A stretch of DNA of 12,595 nt, taken from Endomicrobium sp. GTDB lineage: Bacteria > Elusimicrobiota > Endomicrobiia > Endomicrobiales > Endomicrobiaceae. The notes beneath the pieces were generated by a model, which saw only the letters and a program-made list of their open reading frames with translations, did no database searches and was not told the origin of the DNA. Below are positions 1 to 8,144 of the stretch, piece after piece (position 1 is the stretch's first letter; each line of letters begins with the position of its first letter). Made by a program: the position numbers and the translations under genes. The DNA lies in NCBI GenBank assembly GCA_031290055.1, contig JAITOH010000075.1, positions 1 to 12,595 of the forward strand. The letters run 5' to 3'.

Positions 1-774
1 ATAGCAAAAATTGCCTTAGAAAAATTAATCGTTGATGGTAGGATTCATCCTGCAAGAATTGAAGAAACTGTGGAAAAAACAAAAAAAGAAATGGATCAAC
101 ATCTTAAAGAAGTTGGAGAACAAGCTACAATTGATGCAGGTGTTCCTGGTCTAAATCCTGAAATTATTAAACTGCTTGGAAAATTAAAGTTTAGAACCTC
201 CTATGGACAAAATCAGTTACAGCATACATTGGAAGTTAGTTGGCTTGCAGGAGCTATAGCTACTGAGCTCAAACTTGATGTAATGTTCTGTAAGAAAGCC
301 GGGTTACTACACGATATAGGGAAAGCAGTCAATCACGAAATTGAGGGAACCCATAATCAGATTTCTGCTGATATAGCTAAAAAGTATGGAGAGTCTTCCA
401 AAATGATAAATGCAATTTTAGCTCATCATGAAGATTTTGAATCTCCAACAAGTCCAGAAGCTTTTATTCTATCTGCAGCTGATGCAATTTCAGCAGCTAG
501 GCCTGGGGCAAGAAGAGAATCTATAGAACATTACCTCAAAAGGCTTGAAAGACTTGAAAAAGTAGCAAAAGATTTCAATGGGGTTTTAATGGCCTATGCA
601 ATACAAGCAGGAAGAGAAATAAGAATTCTTGTAGAACCTGAATATATTGATGACAAGCAAGCACAAGTTTTGGCTCACGACATAGCAAAGAAAATAGAGC
701 AAGAGCTAGAATATCCAGGTCAAATTAAAGTAACAGTAATACGAGAAACGCGCGCTCAAGATACAGCAAAATAA
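1..774 (+). CDS. rny: Ribonuclease Y, C-terminal part (partial, 5' end outside window)
   Basis: RNase Y is a membrane-anchored endoribonuclease that initiates mRNA decay. The frame is open from base 1, so the N-terminal anchor, coiled coil and most of the KH domain lie upstream of the window; 257 residues are visible. The visible part starts in the late KH region ([14 protein letters not shown]) and runs into the HD phosphohydrolase domain. [13 protein letters not shown] supplies the first metal-binding His. LLHDIGKA carries the His-Asp pair (codons at 310-315), and the following [16 protein letters not shown] and AILAHHED segments complete the metal site. The end, [14 protein letters not shown], matches the usual RNase Y C-terminus, so the 3' end is intact. 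A GTG at 70 lies inside the gene and is not a start. Identification is firm; only the N-terminal portion is unknown. Confidence 0.96.
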   Translation: MAKIALEKLIVDGRIHPARIEETVEKTKKEMDQHLKEVGEQATIDAGVPGLNPEIIKLLGKLKFRTSYGQNQLQHTLEVSWLAGAIATELKLDVMFCKKAGLLHDIGKAVNHEIEGTHNQISADIAKKYGESSKMINAILAHHEDFESPTSPEAFILSAADAISAARPGARRESIEHYLKRLERLEKVAKDFNGVLMAYAIQAGREIRILVEPEYIDDKQAQVLAHDIAKKIEQELEYPGQIKVTVIRETRAQDTAK

Positions 775-1157
775 AAAAATCCCCACCCACATCCATCTAT
801 ATATGTAAATAATAGTATCTGTGATTGCGATCATAGTCTTAAGTATTAGTTTGAGGGTTATAATAATTTTGTGTATGCATGAAAATGTGAAAGAAGTGTA
901 GGTTTGAACTCCTTTATCACTTAAATGAAATGAGTTTTTGGATAATAAGCTCTTATTTTAACTACAGCTATATGCGTTTAGGGTGGATTTTTAAATTTTT
1001 TAAAAATTTGAGTCAATCACTTTCAAAATTTATAATTGAAGTATAGGTTTATATGAAATCTATATTCTTTATTTGCAAAATGTATAAGAAAAAATCTATT
1101 AAAATTCCGAAAATGATAGTTTATTATTGAAAAGGAGATGTTTTAAGGAGTAAAAAT
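775..1157. other. 383-bp intergenic region without a recognisable gene
   Basis: No frame on either strand gives a recognisable protein; the plus-strand frames break at stops every few dozen codons or fewer. The stretch has a pyrimidine-rich start (781-800) and an AT-only inverted repeat at 993-1009 (8-bp arms AAATTTTT/AAAAATTT). A good promoter follows at 1008-1036, and two Shine-Dalgarno-like strings (1132-1136 and 1145-1150) lie before ispA. In many bacteria ymdB lies after rny, and xseA-xseB precede ispA. None of these is present here, so the gap may be what remains after gene loss, but I could not identify any remnant by eye. There is no clear rho-independent terminator directly after rny. 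Confidence 0.6.
1008..1036 (+). promoter_or_regulatory. Putative sigma-70-type promoter for ispA-dxs-tlyA
   Basis: A -35 box TTGAGT (1008-1013) and a perfect -10 box TATAAT (1031-1036) are separated by 17 bp, the optimal spacing. Transcription would start near 1043, about 115 nt before the ispA start codon. The A/T tracts just upstream (991-1009) resemble an UP element. It is the best promoter match I found in the window; the assignment is by consensus only. Confidence 0.55.
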
Positions 1158-2054
1158 TTGGATAAATCCACTGATTTTAAAAAGTATCTTTCAAAAAAAG
1201 CAGAATACATAAATTTAGCATTAAAGAAATTTCTGCCAAAAGATGATTCTATCATTTCTCAGAGTATGCGTTACAGTGTCTTATCTGGAGGAAAGAGGTT
1301 ACGTCCTATTCTTGTTATTTTAACAGGTTCTCTTTTTGGAGTAAAAACTGAAAATGTGATTCATGCTGCTTGTGCAGTTGAGTATCTGCATACTTACTCT
1401 TTAGTTCATGATGATCTGCCTGCAATGGATAATGACGATTTTCGTAGAGGCTTGCTTTCGAATCACAAAAAATTCGGTGAAGCCATTGCAGTTTTGTGCG
1501 GTGATGCATTGCTTACAGAATCTTTTAATCTTATAACAAAATCAAAAAGTAGTGAAAAAAATATAAATCTTGCTGTAAGAATTCTATCGTATTACTGTGG
1601 CTACAAAGGTATGATTGCGGGACAAGTGGAAGATAGTTTTGAAACTGGTAAATGGAGAGGGGAAAATATAGATTCATTAAATAGAAAATTGCAGTCTATA
1701 CAACTTCAAAAAACTGGAGCTTTGATAGTCGCATGTTTAAAAATTGGGGCTGTTTTGGCTGGAGCAAACAATAAAAGTTTAAGTGTTCTTGAATTTTACG
1801 GCACAAATATAGGTGTGGCTTTTCAAATAACAGATGATATTTTAGATGCACATGGTAATAAAAATCTGTTTGATAAAAAAAGCAGTGATCTGAAAAATGA
1901 TAAACTTACAACGATTTCTATGTATGGAAAATATGAAGCTGAAAAAAAAGCAATCAAATGCGTAAAAAGAGCAAAAAAGGCAGTGTCAATATTTGGAAAT
2001 AAATCTGAGTTGCTTATTAAAATGGCAGATTATGTAATAAATAGAGCCTATTAA
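1158..2054 (+). CDS. ispA: Polyprenyl (farnesyl/geranyl-type) diphosphate synthase
   Basis: This enzyme condenses isopentenyl diphosphate with allylic diphosphates to give farnesyl (possibly geranylgeranyl) diphosphate, the precursor of undecaprenyl and quinone chains. The 298-aa length is typical. SGGKRLRP (43-50) binds IPP. The first aspartate-rich motif DDLPAMD (85-91) has the two-residue insertion of bacterial short-chain synthases and follows HTYSLVH. It is followed by FRRG (95-98), QKTGALI (184-190) and the second aspartate-rich motif QITDDILD (223-230). The start is TTG at 1158, preceded by TAAGGAG (1144-1150) with a 7-nt spacer; no in-frame ATG fits as well. dxs follows after 95 bp and belongs to the same isoprenoid route. 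Product chain length cannot be fixed from sequence alone, so farnesyl diphosphate is the default call. Confidence 0.92.
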   Translation: MDKSTDFKKYLSKKAEYINLALKKFLPKDDSIISQSMRYSVLSGGKRLRPILVILTGSLFGVKTENVIHAACAVEYLHTYSLVHDDLPAMDNDDFRRGLLSNHKKFGEAIAVLCGDALLTESFNLITKSKSSEKNINLAVRILSYYCGYKGMIAGQVEDSFETGKWRGENIDSLNRKLQSIQLQKTGALIVACLKIGAVLAGANNKSLSVLEFYGTNIGVAFQITDDILDAHGNKNLFDKKSSDLKNDKLTTISMYGKYEAEKKAIKCVKRAKKAVSIFGNKSELLIKMADYVINRAY

Positions 2055-2149
2055 GTACAAAGAAATCTGGTTTATGTGAGACACATTGTACTTTGTAATC
2101 GTCTTTTAAAAGTATATTAAGGAAGTTGTACTATACTCTAGGAGTAAAA

Positions 2150-4000
2150 ATGAAATTATTAGATAAGATAAACAACCCAGAAGATTTAAAAAAATTGGAA
2201 AAGAAAAGCCTGTCAACTCTTGCAGAAGAGATAAGAGAAGAGATAATAAGTGTAATTTCAAAAAACGGTGGGCATTTAGCCTCAAATCTTGGCGTAGTTG
2301 AGTTAACGATTTCAATACATTATGTATTTAATTCTCCATTTGATAAGATAATTTGGGATGTAGGACATCAGACATATACACATAAAATTCTTACTGAAAG
2401 AAAAATTAATTTTAATACAATAAGGATGTATGGCGGTTTAAGTGGATTTCCAAAAAGATCTGAGTCTAAGTACGATGCTTTTGGAACTGGTCATTCTTCT
2501 ACTTCAATTTCAGTAGCATTAGGGTTTGCTGTTGCAAGAGATTTTAATAGAGAGAGTTATAAAATAATTGCTGTCATAGGTGATGGTTCTATGACAGGTG
2601 GACTTGCTTTTGAAGGTCTACAAAATGCTGGCCATTTAAAAAAAGATATGCTTGTTGTACTAAATGATAATGAAATGTTTATTTCGAAAAAAATCGGGGC
2701 TATTGTTGGATATTTGGCAAAACTTTTAACAGCAGGTATGGCAAGAAAATTCGAAGATAAGGTTATAAAAACTATAAGTAGATTTCATGGATTTGGGTTG
2801 CCTTTTAAAAAAATTATAAAAAGAGTAAAAGTTATGCTTTTCCCTGGTATGCTTTTTGAAGAAATGGGCTTTACATATATAGGTCCTGTTCAAGGACATA
2901 ATATAAATACCCTTATAACTATTTTGGAAAATCTAAAGAATATGAATGGTCCTGTACTACTACATGTGATTACAAAAAAAGGGAAAGGTTACGCTTTTGC
3001 TGAAGATCACCCAGTGAAATTTCACGGGGTTGGAAAATTTGATATTAAGTCTGGTAAAATCACACAAAATAACAAAGTTAATTTTACAAATGTTTTTTCA
3101 GATACGCTTATAAATTTAGCACAAAAAGATCCTAAAATAATTGCAATAACAGCTGCTATGGCAAAGGGAACTGGTCTTGACAAATTTGCCGAAAAATTTC
3201 CAAACAGGTATTTTGATGTTGGCATTGCAGAAGAACATGCTGTAACATTTGCTGCGGCATTGTCGGCTGCTGGTATGCGTCCAGTTTGTGCAATTTATTC
3301 AACTTTTATGCAAAGAGCTATTGACAGTATTATACATGATGTTGCTTTACAGAATCTTCCGGTTGTTTTTGTTTTAGACAGAGCAGGTCTTGTAGGTGAA
3401 GATGGTGGAACGCATCACGGTGTTTTCGATTTGTCTTATTTAAATTATATTCCAAACCTTGTAATTATGGCTCCAGCAAATGAAAATGAGTTGCAACATA
3501 TGCTTAAAACGGCATTAAATTATGACAATCCATGTGTTATAAGATATTCTAAAAAAGGCTCTGACTTAGAGGTTTCGTTAGATAAATTTCCTAGTATATT
3601 GCAAATAGGGAAAGGGATAGTTTTAAAAAAGGGGAATGATATTTGTTTACTTGGAATTGGCAATCAAGTTGAGACTTGTATAAAAGCTGCAGAATTACTT
3701 GCTAAAAAGAATATAAGTGCTACTGTAGTAAATATGAGGTTTTTGAAACCGCTTGATAGTGATATAGTAAAAGAAATTCTTTTAAAAACAAAAAAATTTA
3801 TTACAATCGAGGAGAATTGTATTATAGGTGGTTTTGGTGAAACTATAAAAGCTTTATTATGTAGTAGTGGGGCTGTTGTTGAATGCATAGGTCTTCCTGA
3901 TAAATTTGTGGAACATGGTAGTATAAACATTTTAAGGGAAAAATATGGACTTACTTCAGAAAATATAATAAAAAAATCACTAGAAATTCTTAAAAATTAA
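2150..4000 (+). CDS. dxs: 1-deoxy-D-xylulose-5-phosphate synthase
   Basis: Dxs is a TPP-dependent enzyme joining pyruvate and glyceraldehyde 3-phosphate into DXP, the entry metabolite of the MEP isoprenoid pathway and a substrate for thiazole (ThiG) and vitamin B6 synthesis. The start is ATG 2150, with TAGGAG at 2139-2144 and a 5-nt spacer; a TTG at 2126 is in frame but lacks a ribosome site. The 616-aa product is of normal length. Visible motifs are VGHQTYTHK (71-79), GTGHSSTS (112-119), the TPP/Mg motif GDGSMTGG (144-151) with NDN (172-174), and KKGKGY (276-281). The transketolase-like pyrimidine domain has IAEEHAVTFAA, with catalytic Glu361, then DRAGLVGEDGGTHHGVFD (410-427). The C-terminal transketolase domain carries GGFGE. 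One oddity is that the usual GPxDGH motif reads GPVQGH (245-250). Confidence 0.97.
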   Translation: MKLLDKINNPEDLKKLEKKSLSTLAEEIREEIISVISKNGGHLASNLGVVELTISIHYVFNSPFDKIIWDVGHQTYTHKILTERKINFNTIRMYGGLSGFPKRSESKYDAFGTGHSSTSISVALGFAVARDFNRESYKIIAVIGDGSMTGGLAFEGLQNAGHLKKDMLVVLNDNEMFISKKIGAIVGYLAKLLTAGMARKFEDKVIKTISRFHGFGLPFKKIIKRVKVMLFPGMLFEEMGFTYIGPVQGHNINTLITILENLKNMNGPVLLHVITKKGKGYAFAEDHPVKFHGVGKFDIKSGKITQNNKVNFTNVFSDTLINLAQKDPKIIAITAAMAKGTGLDKFAEKFPNRYFDVGIAEEHAVTFAAALSAAGMRPVCAIYSTFMQRAIDSIIHDVALQNLPVVFVLDRAGLVGEDGGTHHGVFDLSYLNYIPNLVIMAPANENELQHMLKTALNYDNPCVIRYSKKGSDLEVSLDKFPSILQIGKGIVLKKGNDICLLGIGNQVETCIKAAELLAKKNISATVVNMRFLKPLDSDIVKEILLKTKKFITIEENCIIGGFGETIKALLCSSGAVVECIGLPDKFVEHGSINILREKYGLTSENIIKKSLEILKN

Positions 4001-4055
4001 AAGTAAAAATGTATTCTAATAAGTGTGGTTGTCTATTAATGTTTTTATAACAATT

Positions 4056-4793
4056 ATGAAAATAAAAAAAATAAAAAAACGTCTCGATGTTGTACTTTTC
4101 GAAAAAAAATTTGTTAATACACGTGCGAAAGCTCAAGCTTTTATAATAAGCAAAAATGTTATTGTAAATAACCAAGTACAATTTAAGCCAGGATTTTTGG
4201 TTACTGAGAATGATTTAGTTGAAATAAAGAAAAATAATCCATACGTTTCACGGTCTGGATTAAAATTAAAATTTGCTTTGGATACGTTTGAAATTGATTT
4301 AAGAGGAGTTGTTTGCTTAGATATAGGAGCTTCAACTGGTGGTTTTACAGATTGTATGCTTCAAAAAGGAGCATTTAAAATTTATGCAGTTGATGTTGGT
4401 TCAAAGCAACTGCACTATAAATTGAGGCAGGATGAACGAGTTGTAAACATTGAGAAGATGAATTTTAGGTATTTTGATAAATTTTTATTGAAAGATAGCG
4501 TGAATTTTGCAACAATAGACGTTTCTTTCATATCACTTGATAAAATTTTACCTGTGGTACATGAAAATATTTTAAAAAATGGACTTGTCTTGGCTATGGT
4601 AAAACCTCAATTTGAACTTGAACCTTATGAGGTAGGAAAAGGTGTCGTAAAGTGTGAGAGATTAAGGCAAAAAGCTATAGATAAAATAAAAAGAGTTGCT
4701 AAAAATTTAGGATTTAAAATAATTTCCGAAGTTGCTTCTAATCTTAAAGGGCATAAAGGGAATTTAGAACATTTTATATTGTTAAAAAAATAA
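4056..4793 (+). CDS. tlyA: TlyA family 2'-O-rRNA methyltransferase (S4 + FtsJ-like domains)
   Basis: TlyA proteins, often called hemolysin A, are SAM-dependent 2'-O-methyltransferases acting on 16S and, in some species, 23S rRNA. An N-terminal S4 RNA-binding domain (RLDVVLFEKKFVNTRAKAQA, 9-28, to about residue 57) is followed by the linker SRSGLKL (65-71) and a Rossmann methyltransferase fold with SAM motif CLDIGASTGGFTD (87-99). The K-D-K-E catalytic tetrad is visible as Lys70, Asp155, Lys183 and Glu238, almost the same numbering as in the mycobacterial enzyme. ATG 4056 is chosen because the family starts just before RLDV; a GTG at 4023 would add an unusual hydrophobic extension. Neither start has a clear Shine-Dalgarno sequence. 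dxs-tlyA adjacency is common in bacteria. The 245-aa length is normal. The specific rRNA target is not determinable here. Confidence 0.92.
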   Translation: MKIKKIKKRLDVVLFEKKFVNTRAKAQAFIISKNVIVNNQVQFKPGFLVTENDLVEIKKNNPYVSRSGLKLKFALDTFEIDLRGVVCLDIGASTGGFTDCMLQKGAFKIYAVDVGSKQLHYKLRQDERVVNIEKMNFRYFDKFLLKDSVNFATIDVSFISLDKILPVVHENILKNGLVLAMVKPQFELEPYEVGKGVVKCERLRQKAIDKIKRVAKNLGFKIISEVASNLKGHKGNLEHFILLKK

Positions 4794-4953
4794 TATAGTG
4801 CGAAATATTGAGATACAAAGTTTAGTATTTTGCTGGAGTATCATTAATAAAATTAAATTTATTATCACAATGAAGTTATAAATTTTTAGATAAGGGTTTA
4901 AATATTAGTTTAATTTGTTTATGTAAAGACCTTAATAGAGAGAGGTTATTTCT

Positions 4954-4962
4954 TAAGGAGGT
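4954..4962 (+). promoter_or_regulatory. Strong Shine-Dalgarno sequence of leuS
   Basis: TAAGGAGGT at 4954-4962 is nearly fully complementary to the 16S rRNA 3' end and lies five bases before ATG 4967. It settles the start: the GTG at 4961 overlaps the Shine-Dalgarno sequence itself and cannot be used. It is the strongest ribosome site on the plus strand of the window. Confidence 0.8.
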
Positions 4963-4966
4963 GGAA

Positions 4967-7411
4967 ATGTCTGAATATGATCATTATTCAGTTGAAAAAA
5001 AATGGCAAAACAACTGGGAAGAAAATAAGATTTTTGAAAGTGAAGAATGTTACGATAAAGAAAAATATTATTGTCTTGTTATGCTTCCTTATCCTTCAGG
5101 TAATTTGCATATGGGTCATGTTAGGAACTATACTATAGGAGACATTTTTGCACGTTTTTACAAAATGAAAGGTAGAAATGTTTTACATCCTATGGGATGG
5201 GATGCTTTTGGTCTTCCTGCAGAAAATGCTGCGATAAAGAATAGAATTCCTCCTGCTGAGTGGACAAAGCAAAACATTACTCGTATGAAAAAGCAACTCA
5301 AAACTCTTGGAATATCATATGACTGGAATAGAGAAGTTTCAACTTGTGATTCTGGATATTATAAATGGAATCAATGGTTCTTTATAAAAATGTGGGAGAA
5401 GGGTTTAGTTTTTAGGAAAACTGCAAATGTTAATTGGTGCCCATCCTGCAACACTGTTCTTGCAAATGAACAGGTTTTAAACGGAACTTGTTGGAGGTGT
5501 AAAAATCTTACAGATCATAAAGAATTAGAACAGTGGTTTATAAAGATTACTGACTATGCCGATGAGCTTTTAGAAGGAATTAAACAACTTGCTACTAAAT
5601 GGCCCAAACAAGTTTTATCTATGCAAAAAAATTGGATAGGAAAGTCTTCAGGATTAGAAATTGATTTTAAATTAACGTGTACCAATAAGAAATTAAAAAT
5701 ATTTACAACGAGACCAGACACCATTTTTGGAGTAGCTTTTGTGGCTATATCTCCTGAACACAAAATTCTTGATGAAATAAAATTTAAAATTACAAATTAT
5801 GATGAAGCTTTTAAATATATAATTGAAAGTAAAAAAAAATCGAGTGCGAAAGGATCTAGAAACAAAGAAAAAACTGGAGTAAAAATTAAAGGAATTAGTG
5901 CAATAAACCCAATTAATGCCCAGCAAGTTCCGATTTTTTTAGCAGACTACGTTTTAAGTAGCTATAGTAGTGGTGCAATTATGGCTGTACCTGCTCACGA
6001 TCATAGGGATTGGGAGTTTGCAAAAAGATATAGTATTCCATTTTTTGAAGTTATTAAAAATAAGAATTGTTCTTCAATCGATAGAGAACCATATGAAGGT
6101 AAAGGGGTGCTTATAAATTCTGGACAATTTAATGGTATAAACTCTAATGAAGCTTTGATTATTGTTTCAAATTGGATTGAAAAACATAATCTCGGCAAAA
6201 AAACAGTAAATTTTAAACTTAAAGATTGGCTTATATCAAGACAAAGGTATTGGGGTACCCCAATACCTATGATTCATTGTAAAAATTGTGGAATTGTTCC
6301 TTTGCAAGAAAAGAATTTACCGATAATACTTCCAAAAAATATTGGACTTTTAGGAGAAGTAAAATCTCCTTTAAGAACAAGCAAAATCTTTATAAATGTG
6401 CAGTGTCCAAAATGTGGTATAGACGCAAAAAGAGATACCGATACTATGGATACTTTTGTAGATTCATCTTGGTACTATGTGAGATATTGTGATGCCCATA
6501 ATTGTAATGCTGTTTTTGATAGTGTAAAAGTAAATTACTGGATGCCAGTAGATCAGTATATCGGTGGAATAGAGCATGCCTGTATGCATTTAATTTATTC
6601 AAGATTTTGGTACAAAGTTATGAGGGACATGGGTATTGTAAAAAACGATGAGCCTTTTTCAAATCTTTTAACTCAAGGTATGGTAACTTTAAATGGCAGT
6701 GCTATGTCTAAATCTAAAGGGAATATTGTCTGTCCTGATGAAATGATTCAAAAATATGGTGCAGATACTTTAAGACTTTTTATTCTTTTTGCTGCTCCTA
6801 TTCAAAAGCAACTTGACTGGTCTTCAGAAGGAGTTGTGGGTTGTCGAAGGTTCATAAATAGAATATGGCGACTTTTTAATATAATTCATGTTAAATCTAA
6901 TGTTCCTGCATCAGAAAAAACCAAAGCTGATATTTTACAATTAATGCATTATACAATTAAAAAAGTCACTAATGATATTGAAAAGGAGTTTCAATTTAAC
7001 ACAGCAATTTCCTCTATTATGGAACTTGTGAATTTTTTGTATATTTATAATCATCATTCAAATGATGATGGAATATCTATCATGGTCTATAAAACAGTTG
7101 TGCTTTTAATGTCTCCTTTTACTCCTCATATCTGTGAGGAAATATGGGAAATGTTTGGAAATAAAAAAAGCATATTAAGCTGTCCATGGCCGTCTTATGA
7201 TAGAAATTTACTGAAAAAAAAATTTATTGAAATTCCAATACAGATAAATGGAAAATTAAAAGGTAAAACAATTATTTCTGTATCTGATAGTGAAAATGAA
7301 ATAAAGAAAAAATTAATAAAAGTTAAAAAATTTGCTGAGGAGTTAGAAAATAAACAAATAATAAAATTTATGTATATTAAAAATAAAATTGTTACGTTAG
7401 TTGTTAAATAA
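4967..7411 (+). CDS. leuS: Leucyl-tRNA synthetase
   Basis: LeuRS is a class I synthetase charging tRNA-Leu in the cytoplasm. The 814-aa protein has the full architecture. The HIGH-type motif is HMGH (48-51), within PYPSGNLHMGHVRNYTIGD. A zinc-type knuckle lies at CPSC (158-161) and CWRC (175-178). The CP1 editing domain carries TTRPDT (247-252) and GAIMAVPAHDHRD (336-348), whose Asp345 marks a proofreading-competent site. A second Cys cluster (438-441, 480-483) follows SRQRYWGTPIP (424-434). The KMSKS loop reads AMSKS (579-583) within NGSAMSKSKGN. The anticodon-binding helical domain contains SPFTPHICEEIWE (716-728), and a C-terminal domain follows. lptE and holA come next, the same order as in E. 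coli (leuS-lptE-holA). The 173 bp upstream after tlyA hold no gene and no T-box-like element that I could recognise. The only oddity is Ala replacing the first Lys of KMSKS. Confidence 0.98.
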   Translation: MSEYDHYSVEKKWQNNWEENKIFESEECYDKEKYYCLVMLPYPSGNLHMGHVRNYTIGDIFARFYKMKGRNVLHPMGWDAFGLPAENAAIKNRIPPAEWTKQNITRMKKQLKTLGISYDWNREVSTCDSGYYKWNQWFFIKMWEKGLVFRKTANVNWCPSCNTVLANEQVLNGTCWRCKNLTDHKELEQWFIKITDYADELLEGIKQLATKWPKQVLSMQKNWIGKSSGLEIDFKLTCTNKKLKIFTTRPDTIFGVAFVAISPEHKILDEIKFKITNYDEAFKYIIESKKKSSAKGSRNKEKTGVKIKGISAINPINAQQVPIFLADYVLSSYSSGAIMAVPAHDHRDWEFAKRYSIPFFEVIKNKNCSSIDREPYEGKGVLINSGQFNGINSNEALIIVSNWIEKHNLGKKTVNFKLKDWLISRQRYWGTPIPMIHCKNCGIVPLQEKNLPIILPKNIGLLGEVKSPLRTSKIFINVQCPKCGIDAKRDTDTMDTFVDSSWYYVRYCDAHNCNAVFDSVKVNYWMPVDQYIGGIEHACMHLIYSRFWYKVMRDMGIVKNDEPFSNLLTQGMVTLNGSAMSKSKGNIVCPDEMIQKYGADTLRLFILFAAPIQKQLDWSSEGVVGCRRFINRIWRLFNIIHVKSNVPASEKTKADILQLMHYTIKKVTNDIEKEFQFNTAISSIMELVNFLYIYNHHSNDDGISIMVYKTVVLLMSPFTPHICEEIWEMFGNKKSILSCPWPSYDRNLLKKKFIEIPIQINGKLKGKTIISVSDSENEIKKKLIKVKKFAEELENKQIIKFMYIKNKIVTLVVK

Positions 7412-7509
7412 CTAGGAAAGATTCTGTTCTATATTAAACATACTTTTTAAATTGATAACTTTTATTATATTGTGCTGTATGTAAAATAAGGGTGGGGTTA
7501 AAATTTAAA

Positions 7510-8064
7510 ATGAAAAAAATATTGTTGTATTTAGTTTTATTAGTATTACCTGTGATAATTTTAATATCTTGTAATCCTCTTCACAACTATAATAATATGC
7601 GAATTTTGCCGAATCATATTAAAAAAGTATATGTGAGTCCTTTTGTTAATAACACAAATGAATTAGAATTAGAAATGGAATCTACAAATGCTTTTATAAA
7701 CGAAATGTTAAGTGACGGACGTCTCTCTTTGGCCAAAACAAAGGAGGAGTCTGATGGCACTTTAGTTGTAACAATTAAAAAATATGTTTTACAACATCTT
7801 ACTTATGACGAAAATAATCTAGCAGAACATAGTAAGCTTCATATTGTGATAAGTGTTTCATTTATTAATAGGGATAATGTGATTTTATGGACTGATTCGA
7901 ATAAAATCTTGGAGCGGATTTATAGTGATAAAAAAATATCACAAAAAAATGATATGTTAGATTGTGGAATTACTACTGAGCAAGAAGCTAGAGAAGCTTT
8001 ATGGGAAAATTTATCGAGAAATATTATAAAACGAATTATAAAAAGTTTTTGTTTGGTTAGCTAA
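7510..8064 (+). CDS. lptE: LptE-like LPS-assembly lipoprotein
   Basis: LptE plugs the LptD barrel in the outer membrane and helps deliver lipopolysaccharide to the cell surface. The 184-aa product begins MKKILLYLVLLVLPV and ends its signal peptide at a lipobox LIS-C (Cys21). The residue after Cys is Asn, not Asp, compatible with outer-membrane sorting. The body matches the weakly conserved LptE pattern: a first strand IKKVYVSPFVNNT, then a helix FINEMLSDGRLSLA, then DGTLVVTIKKY. A polar strand LHIVISVSFINRDNVILW and a C-terminal helix EQEAREALWENLSRNIIKRI complete it. Position between leuS and holA, as in proteobacteria, strongly supports the call because sequence conservation in this family is low. 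ATG 7510 is preferred over GTG 7492, since it directly starts the signal peptide; the ribosome site (GGTGGGG, 7491-7497) is poor. Confidence 0.85.
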   Translation: MKKILLYLVLLVLPVIILISCNPLHNYNNMRILPNHIKKVYVSPFVNNTNELELEMESTNAFINEMLSDGRLSLAKTKEESDGTLVVTIKKYVLQHLTYDENNLAEHSKLHIVISVSFINRDNVILWTDSNKILERIYSDKKISQKNDMLDCGITTEQEAREALWENLSRNIIKRIIKSFCLVS

Positions 8065-8144
8065 TTGTTTTATTAACCTAAGATGAGTGTGGATATGTCG
8101 TAAAATTGTGAACTTGGTTATTATTTTAAACCTTAAATTTGATT

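Noticed and set aside
809..901. Short hydrophobic, membrane-segment-like open frame of 30 codons
   Set aside because: No ATG or Shine-Dalgarno sequence; AT-rich codons give Ile/Val/Leu runs by chance.
930..1046. Small aromatic-rich open frame of 38 codons on the plus strand in the rny-ispA gap
   Set aside because: No ribosome site, no recognisable family, and it overlaps the best promoter of the region; likely chance in AT-rich DNA.
2056..2097. Inverted repeat TACAAAG/CTTTGTA between ispA and dxs
   Set aside because: Only 7 bp with a 28-nt loop and no T-tract; too weak to call a terminator or operator.
4845..4864. AT-only inverted repeat in the tlyA-leuS gap
   Set aside because: A 7-bp A/T stem is expected by chance in this composition; no other supporting signal.
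6286..6492. Out-of-frame open frame with Cys/Trp residues inside leuS
   Set aside because: Lies wholly inside leuS in another frame and has no independent start signals.
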